The translations under genes and the position numbers were made by a program. The notes under the pieces were generated by a model that saw only the letters and a list, made by a program, of their open reading frames with translations, did no database searches and was not told where the DNA came from. 64,000 bases of DNA from Lobosporangium transversale (Eukaryota; Mortierellomycota; Mortierellomycetes; Mortierellales; Mortierellaceae), in NCBI RefSeq assembly GCF_002105155.1, contig NW_019029062.1, positions 28,846 to 92,845 on the forward strand, read 5' to 3'. This document shows, one piece after another, positions 59,880 to 64,000 of the stretch (position 1 is its first letter; every line of letters begins with the position of its first letter).

Positions 59880-60563
59880 ATGCCTTCTAACAATTCTCCC
59901 TCTTCCCCCCTGTCTGACTCTTCAACTCTACATGAGTATGAGGACTATGAATTTATCCCTACGGAGCTTTCAACAGCTCCGTCTTCACTCATATTAACAG
60001 AGACTGCAGACGTGGAGAATCGCAGTAACTTCGAAGGAGATACTGAGGAAGAGAGCAGCTATGACGCTGAGGACGACGAGGATTATGAGGGTGAGGAGGA
60101 TCTGTGGGATAGTGACGAGGAGACTCGTGCCTGGAAAAAGGCACACTATCAGTTTTACCACCCAGAGGCACGGAGCCGATCAGCCTCTCTGGAAATCCCA
60201 GGACCTCGTCCTATCAGGAAGCGAAAGGAGCCCTCTGGTGATGAAGAGTCATCAGGCAGCGAAAGCAGTGAAGCAGAATTGTCAAGCTGTGGAGTGTGTA
60301 CGACTCTTGGGAAGAGAAGACGTTTGATGGCGGAGAGTGGCGATGATTCCGCGAAGAGCCGCCTCCAAAGAGAATTCGCATGGGCTAAGAGGTATGAACG
60401 CCTCTACAAGAAGTATACTAAGTTGCGCAAGCAATCAGAGAAGTATAAGACTATGCGCATACGGGTAGAGAAAGTTGTAGATTCTCTTAACTCTCAGTTG
60501 CCATCACATCCAGTTGCTAGTTGCAAATGCTGCAAGGGAAAGAATAAAGTTGATAGTTGCTAA
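59880..60563 (+). CDS. Antisense ORF inside the chromovirus 3' region; acidic, Cys-containing protein of unknown function
   Basis: An intact 227-residue frame lies between the pol stop and the 3' LTR, on the strand opposite to pol. The ATG at 59880 gives a typical hydrophilic start (MPSNNSPSSPLSDSS). An in-frame ATG at 59742 would add 46 more hydrophobic residues. Residues ~20-95 are very acidic (EEESSYDAEDDEDYEGEED). A basic RPIRKRKEPS and a CGVC pair lie near 140. A lysine-rich helix follows at ~165-205 (RYERLYKKYTKLRKQSEKYK), and the end is Cys-rich (CKCCKGKNK). I recognise no family. The acidic, basic-helix, Cys-rich layout suggests a nuclear or nucleic-acid-binding protein, which is inference. 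Antisense ORFs at this place are known from some plant Ty3/gypsy elements. The stop lies 156 bp from the pol stop, tail to tail. Confidence 0.65.
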   Translation: MPSNNSPSSPLSDSSTLHEYEDYEFIPTELSTAPSSLILTETADVENRSNFEGDTEEESSYDAEDDEDYEGEEDLWDSDEETRAWKKAHYQFYHPEARSRSASLEIPGPRPIRKRKEPSGDEESSGSESSEAELSSCGVCTTLGKRRRLMAESGDDSAKSRLQREFAWAKRYERLYKKYTKLRKQSEKYKTMRIRVEKVVDSLNSQLPSHPVASCKCCKGKNKVDSC

Positions 60564-60719
60564 ATTGAAATTTATTGACTGTTGCGTTGCAAAAAAAAAA
60601 AAAAAAAAAATATTGAAATGAGGACGAGTGTGTGCTCTCTTTTCTTCATACTGGAGAAAACTTATTTGTACAAAAACTCCAGTTATCTCAACCCTACTAA
60701 TATAACAGCTCTCTGCACT

Positions 60720-63700
60720 TTACAGCTTTGCCGCTACATGACGCTTGTGCCGTTTGGTCTGGTTATGGGTGAGTTGTCTCTGCTTCCTCTTAAGAAGTCT
60801 TGTTGACTCTGATGCGTTATTCTTTTGCTGCTTCTTCCTCTTTCTGTCATTAATATGAGGATTTTGCTGTCTTAGGTTCTTCCAATATTGACGAATGATG
60901 ATGTCCGAGTCAAAATTCTCATAGGGAATTTGCTCGTTGTATGAGGAGTCATAGCCCTTCCACTTTACAGTATACATCATTCCTTTTCCCGTGAGTTCGT
61001 GGTCAACGATAGACTCTATTTCATACGACTCTTCACTGGGAGCATCAAGAGCTTGAGTGACCATTTTGAGCTGGCTCGGAGCATAATTACGAGCCAATTT
61101 CTGGTTGGTAGCGTCTAGCAGAGTGTAGGCACCATTTTCGGTACGAGCCACTACTTTGTATGGGCCTTGGTATTTAGGTGCTAATTTACCATTGGGCAAT
61201 TCTTCCTTCGCCATGACAAACGCTCCAGGTGGGAACTGAAGGATTTTGTGTGTCCTGTTGAATTTCTCCACCATTCTTTTTTGCGTGTCAGAACTCTTAT
61301 CATCGATAGCAGGGAAAACTAACGCGGTGAGATATTCCAATCTGCTCTGTAATTCTTCTTCAGACAGGAGATGTGACTCGGCTGAGGAAAAATCCGTTAG
61401 TCCTGCAAATGAGCGTCCATAGAATAATGAGAATGGCGTTGAATGATGTAGACTCGCGACTCTAGTATTCATTTGGAGCTGAACCATTGGAAGATGGATG
61501 TCCCAATCATTCTGTATGCCTTCGAGTTGTTTTCTGAGGATGTCCTTAAATGTGCGGACAAACCTCTCCGCTACACCATTCGAGCGTGGATGATATGGCG
61601 TGGAGAGTCTATGCTCTATTTGCAACTTTTGCGTTATGAGACGTGACACTCCATTGACGAATTCAGTGCCATTATCAGTTTGGATAATTTTAGGGAATCC
61701 AATAGAGCAGAATAGCTTGAAGAGGGTGCTGGCCACCGTAATGGCTTCCTTATCAGGCAGAGGCTCCAGGAATACAAATCTTGTGCAGATGTCAACCACT
61801 ACTAAAGCGTAGTTATTACCCCTGGAACTGGTTTCAAATGAGGCTAAATCGAATGCTATGTGTTCCCCTGGGAGTCTGGCATGTATGGCAGTTAAAGGAT
61901 GATACCCCTTTCTAGCTATGTTGAATCTTTGGCATGGTCCGCATTGGCTAACCCATTTGAGACAATCATCTCTCAATTTAGGCCAAGTAAAGCCTTTAGC
62001 ATGGATAGCAGTAACCATGGCATTTCCTCCAGGATGACCGAATTCGTGTGCTAGGCGAAGATGCTGAAGCTTTTCTTCAGGATCTTGGATGATTTTTCTA
62101 GAAGCATCCTCCAACTGAAGTTGATGAGAGTAAGGAGCAGTTATATCAATAACCTGTAGAGTGGAAGGCAGCTGCTGCGAATCAGATGACTGTGGAGCTG
62201 CCTGAACATTCTCGGTAGTCTCTGTTCCTCGCCTCATAGAAGCAATCTGCCGACTCGTAGAACATGTAGCTTGTTCTTCTTTAGGAGACTTCCACAATTC
62301 CTCAGGAAATGCGCGAGATAATGCGTCTGGAATAATGTTCAGCAGGCCTGGACGATAAATACATTCAAAATCATAGTTGAGCAGAGTGGCCTTCCAATTC
62401 AGGATTATTTGTGGCAACTCCTTCTGTTCATGAATGTACGTCAGAGGTCTGTGATCAGTATATAATGTAAATCTTCTTCCCCAAAGGTAATGGTGAAATT
62501 TCATTAGTGCAAAAATAATTGCTAAGAGTTCCTTCTTGTAAGCTGGGTAATTTTTCTCATGCTTATGCAATGCTCTGGCTTGAAAGGATATGTAGTTGAC
62601 CTTGGTTTCATCTTCCTTGCCACCCGGTAGCTGATATAGGACAGCTCCTATGCCTACGTTAGAGGCATCTGTGGCTACAAAGAATTGCTGAGTAAAATCA
62701 GGGAACGATAAGGCTGGAGCTTGGGCTATAAGCGATCTGATGCTGTTAAAGCTTCGCATTTGCTCCTTATTAAGATCAAAAGTGCCTTTGGCATTGCGCA
62801 GGGCATCTAGAGGTGCTGTGAGCGAGCTGTACAAGGGTATATACTCCCTAAAATAATTGAAGAGGCCTAAATAGCGTTGAACCATCTTCTTATTGGTAGG
62901 TGGTGTCCATGAATGCACATTAGCAACCTTGTTGATATCTATTTTGCGTCCTTCTTTGTTGATTATGAACCCCAGTAGTAGCACTTCTGTACTAAGGAAT
63001 TTACTCTTTTCTCTATTGATTATCAACTTTGCAGCTGTAAGCCTTTCTATGACAATGCTGACATGAAGAATATGATCCTCTGCTGTGTGCGAATAGACAA
63101 TAATGTCATCCACATAATTGTCAGCAAAGTGCAGATCATCTAAGAGTTGTGACATTCCTCTTTGGAAGATACTCGTGAGGGGTTTTAAACCAAAAGGTGC
63201 TCTAGCAAACATATATTGCTTACCACCGTACGTAAATGCAGTTAGTGGTTGGCTTGATTTCTCTACAGGCATGCGATGATACGCCTGAGACAGATCAATT
63301 GCGGTGAAATACAGATGCCCTGCTACCCTCTGCTGGATATCAGTGATTAATGGTAGAGGGAAGACATCAGTATCCTCTAGTTGACGATTCAACATTCTTG
63401 GATCAAGGCATACTCTATATTTCAGAATATTACCATCCAGGTCACGGCGTGCTGCCATTGTCAGGGAGTTATTATACGGACACCCCTTAGGTGCTGGAAC
63501 GATAACACCCGTTTCTTGCCACTTCTGGATGGTCTTTTCCACTTCTTCTTTTTCAATTTGCGAATGGAATGGGCGAGATCTTTCCTGGATGATACAGGTG
63601 GGTTTAACCTTTAGCTGGACCTTCATTGTATCAAGATTGCAAAATGAATTTGGCGAGATGGCTTCATTCGCATGTAAATAAGGCTCCAGCGCTAACAGGA

Positions 63701-64000
63701 ACTTTTCTTTCAATGCTTTGAATTCAGCATTGTTTTCTCTTTCTGGAGTTTGTGACGGAATGACTTGAGGTTTTTCATCATATGGGACCCATAGGGATTC
63801 CTCCTCTCGTATCTCCGGCATGGCTATTCCCGTGATAGAAAAGCCGAGTCTAGCGAAGAGATCCATTCCCAACACGAAGTCATAATACTCAATGTCCATG
63901 ACCGACAATTGATATTCTCCAGATCTATTGTTGCAGACCAATTGGACTTTATCACAAGTAATGGCATTATCCGTGCTAGTCCCTTTTTCTATCATTGCTA
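60720..64000 (-). CDS. Chromovirus Pol polyprotein (PR end, RT, RNase H, integrase, chromodomain), 5' end outside window
   Basis: Open from the right edge to TAA at 60720, at least 1,093 codons with no break. DFVLGMDLFARLG is the second conserved segment of the aspartic protease. RT shows FTAIDLSQAYHRMPV, FGLKPLTSIFQR and the catalytic NYVDDIIVYS. RNase H shows FVATDASNVGIGAVLYQ and YTDHRPLTYIHEQ. Integrase has the HHCC zinc finger (HEFGHPGG, CGPCQRFN) and the DDE residues in HIAFDLASF, IQTDNGTEF and NGVAERFVRTF. The C-terminal chromodomain reads EIESIVDHELTG, YTVKWKGYDSSYNEQIPYENF. The tail is Lys/Arg-rich (RKRKKQQKN). Chromodomains steer integration to marked chromatin such as H3K9-methylated regions. 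First Met in window at 63995. Confidence 0.96.
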   Translation of the reverse strand, partial: AMIEKGTSTDNAITCDKVQLVCNNRSGEYQLSVMDIEYYDFVLGMDLFARLGFSITGIAMPEIREEESLWVPYDEKPQVIPSQTPERENNAEFKALKEKFLLALEPYLHANEAISPNSFCNLDTMKVQLKVKPTCIIQERSRPFHSQIEKEEVEKTIQKWQETGVIVPAPKGCPYNNSLTMAARRDLDGNILKYRVCLDPRMLNRQLEDTDVFPLPLITDIQQRVAGHLYFTAIDLSQAYHRMPVEKSSQPLTAFTYGGKQYMFARAPFGLKPLTSIFQRGMSQLLDDLHFADNYVDDIIVYSHTAEDHILHVSIVIERLTAAKLIINREKSKFLSTEVLLLGFIINKEGRKIDINKVANVHSWTPPTNKKMVQRYLGLFNYFREYIPLYSSLTAPLDALRNAKGTFDLNKEQMRSFNSIRSLIAQAPALSFPDFTQQFFVATDASNVGIGAVLYQLPGGKEDETKVNYISFQARALHKHEKNYPAYKKELLAIIFALMKFHHYLWGRRFTLYTDHRPLTYIHEQKELPQIILNWKATLLNYDFECIYRPGLLNIIPDALSRAFPEELWKSPKEEQATCSTSRQIASMRRGTETTENVQAAPQSSDSQQLPSTLQVIDITAPYSHQLQLEDASRKIIQDPEEKLQHLRLAHEFGHPGGNAMVTAIHAKGFTWPKLRDDCLKWVSQCGPCQRFNIARKGYHPLTAIHARLPGEHIAFDLASFETSSRGNNYALVVVDICTRFVFLEPLPDKEAITVASTLFKLFCSIGFPKIIQTDNGTEFVNGVSRLITQKLQIEHRLSTPYHPRSNGVAERFVRTFKDILRKQLEGIQNDWDIHLPMVQLQMNTRVASLHHSTPFSLFYGRSFAGLTDFSSAESHLLSEEELQSRLEYLTALVFPAIDDKSSDTQKRMVEKFNRTHKILQFPPGAFVMAKEELPNGKLAPKYQGPYKVVARTENGAYTLLDATNQKLARNYAPSQLKMVTQALDAPSEESYEIESIVDHELTGKGMMYTVKWKGYDSSYNEQIPYENFDSDIIIRQYWKNLRQQNPHINDRKRKKQQKNNASESTRLLKRKQRQLTHNQTKRHKRHVAAKL

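Larger units (their letters stand above)
59145..64000 (-). mobile_element. Ty3/gypsy LTR retrotransposon (chromovirus), 3' portion; continues past the right edge
   Basis: In element orientation (right to left): protease end, reverse transcriptase, RNase H, integrase and chromodomain in one open frame (64000-60720), a ~1.4-kb 3' region holding an antisense ORF, a polypurine tract, and a 3' LTR beginning TGTTACG. The domain order RT-RH-IN is that of Ty3/gypsy, and the C-terminal chromodomain makes it a chromovirus. The 5' LTR, primer-binding site and gag lie outside the window, so target-site duplication and LTR identity cannot be tested here. The absence of stops or frameshifts over 3.3 kb suggests recent activity. 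Confidence 0.9.

Noticed and set aside
1-64000. CRISPR arrays, bacterial operons, plasmid or phage features
   Set aside because: The window is eukaryotic; the only tandem arrays are simple microsatellites and short minisatellites.

Overview
The window is nuclear DNA of a filamentous fungus. Almost every gene has short introns with GT-AG ends, there is no operon structure, and intergenic DNA is AT-rich. The gene set points to an early-diverging lineage of the Mucoromycota, and Mortierellomycotina fits best. It includes a fungal phenylalanine hydroxylase, a BTG/Tob protein, a Na+/K+-type P-ATPase, a cytosolic GH13 amylase and an SS18-like protein, combinations that are absent from or rare in Ascomycota and Basidiomycota. 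This placement is inference; no rRNA or other marker gene is present.

Layout, left to right: a rhomboid protease cut by the left edge (-); a BTG/Tob protein (-); a bZIP factor (+); a weak small ORF (-); a very long Q-rich SS18-like chromatin protein (-); ribosomal proteins eS24 and uL22 (-); Mediator subunit 27 (+), convergent with a FAD monooxygenase (-); phenylalanine hydroxylase (+), convergent with an alpha-amylase (-); a large coiled-coil membrane protein of unknown function (+); a PIF1 helicase (+); a coiled-coil protein with a dynein-adaptor-like CC1 box and two SxIP motifs (+), convergent with the P-type ATPase (-); a Pcs1/Csm1 kinetochore protein (-), divergent from an ABCC transporter (+); and ALG3 (+). 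The last ~5 kb is most of a Ty3/gypsy chromovirus on the minus strand, with its 3' LTR in the window and its 5' half beyond the right edge. An intact extra ORF lies in the opposite orientation between pol and the LTR.

Exon structures were worked out by hand. An exon chain was accepted when splice sites, reading phase and family motifs agreed. Exons listed for a minus-strand gene run in transcription order. The genes are ordinary housekeeping neighbours and do not form one pathway. Mononucleotide A/T runs of 15-33 bases occur in introns and spacers throughout, and they account for many spurious poly-Lys and poly-Phe ORFs. The observations most worth a second look are the antisense ORF in the retroelement, the CC1-box/SxIP protein, the unknown coiled-coil membrane protein, and an 11-nt microexon in the FAD monooxygenase.
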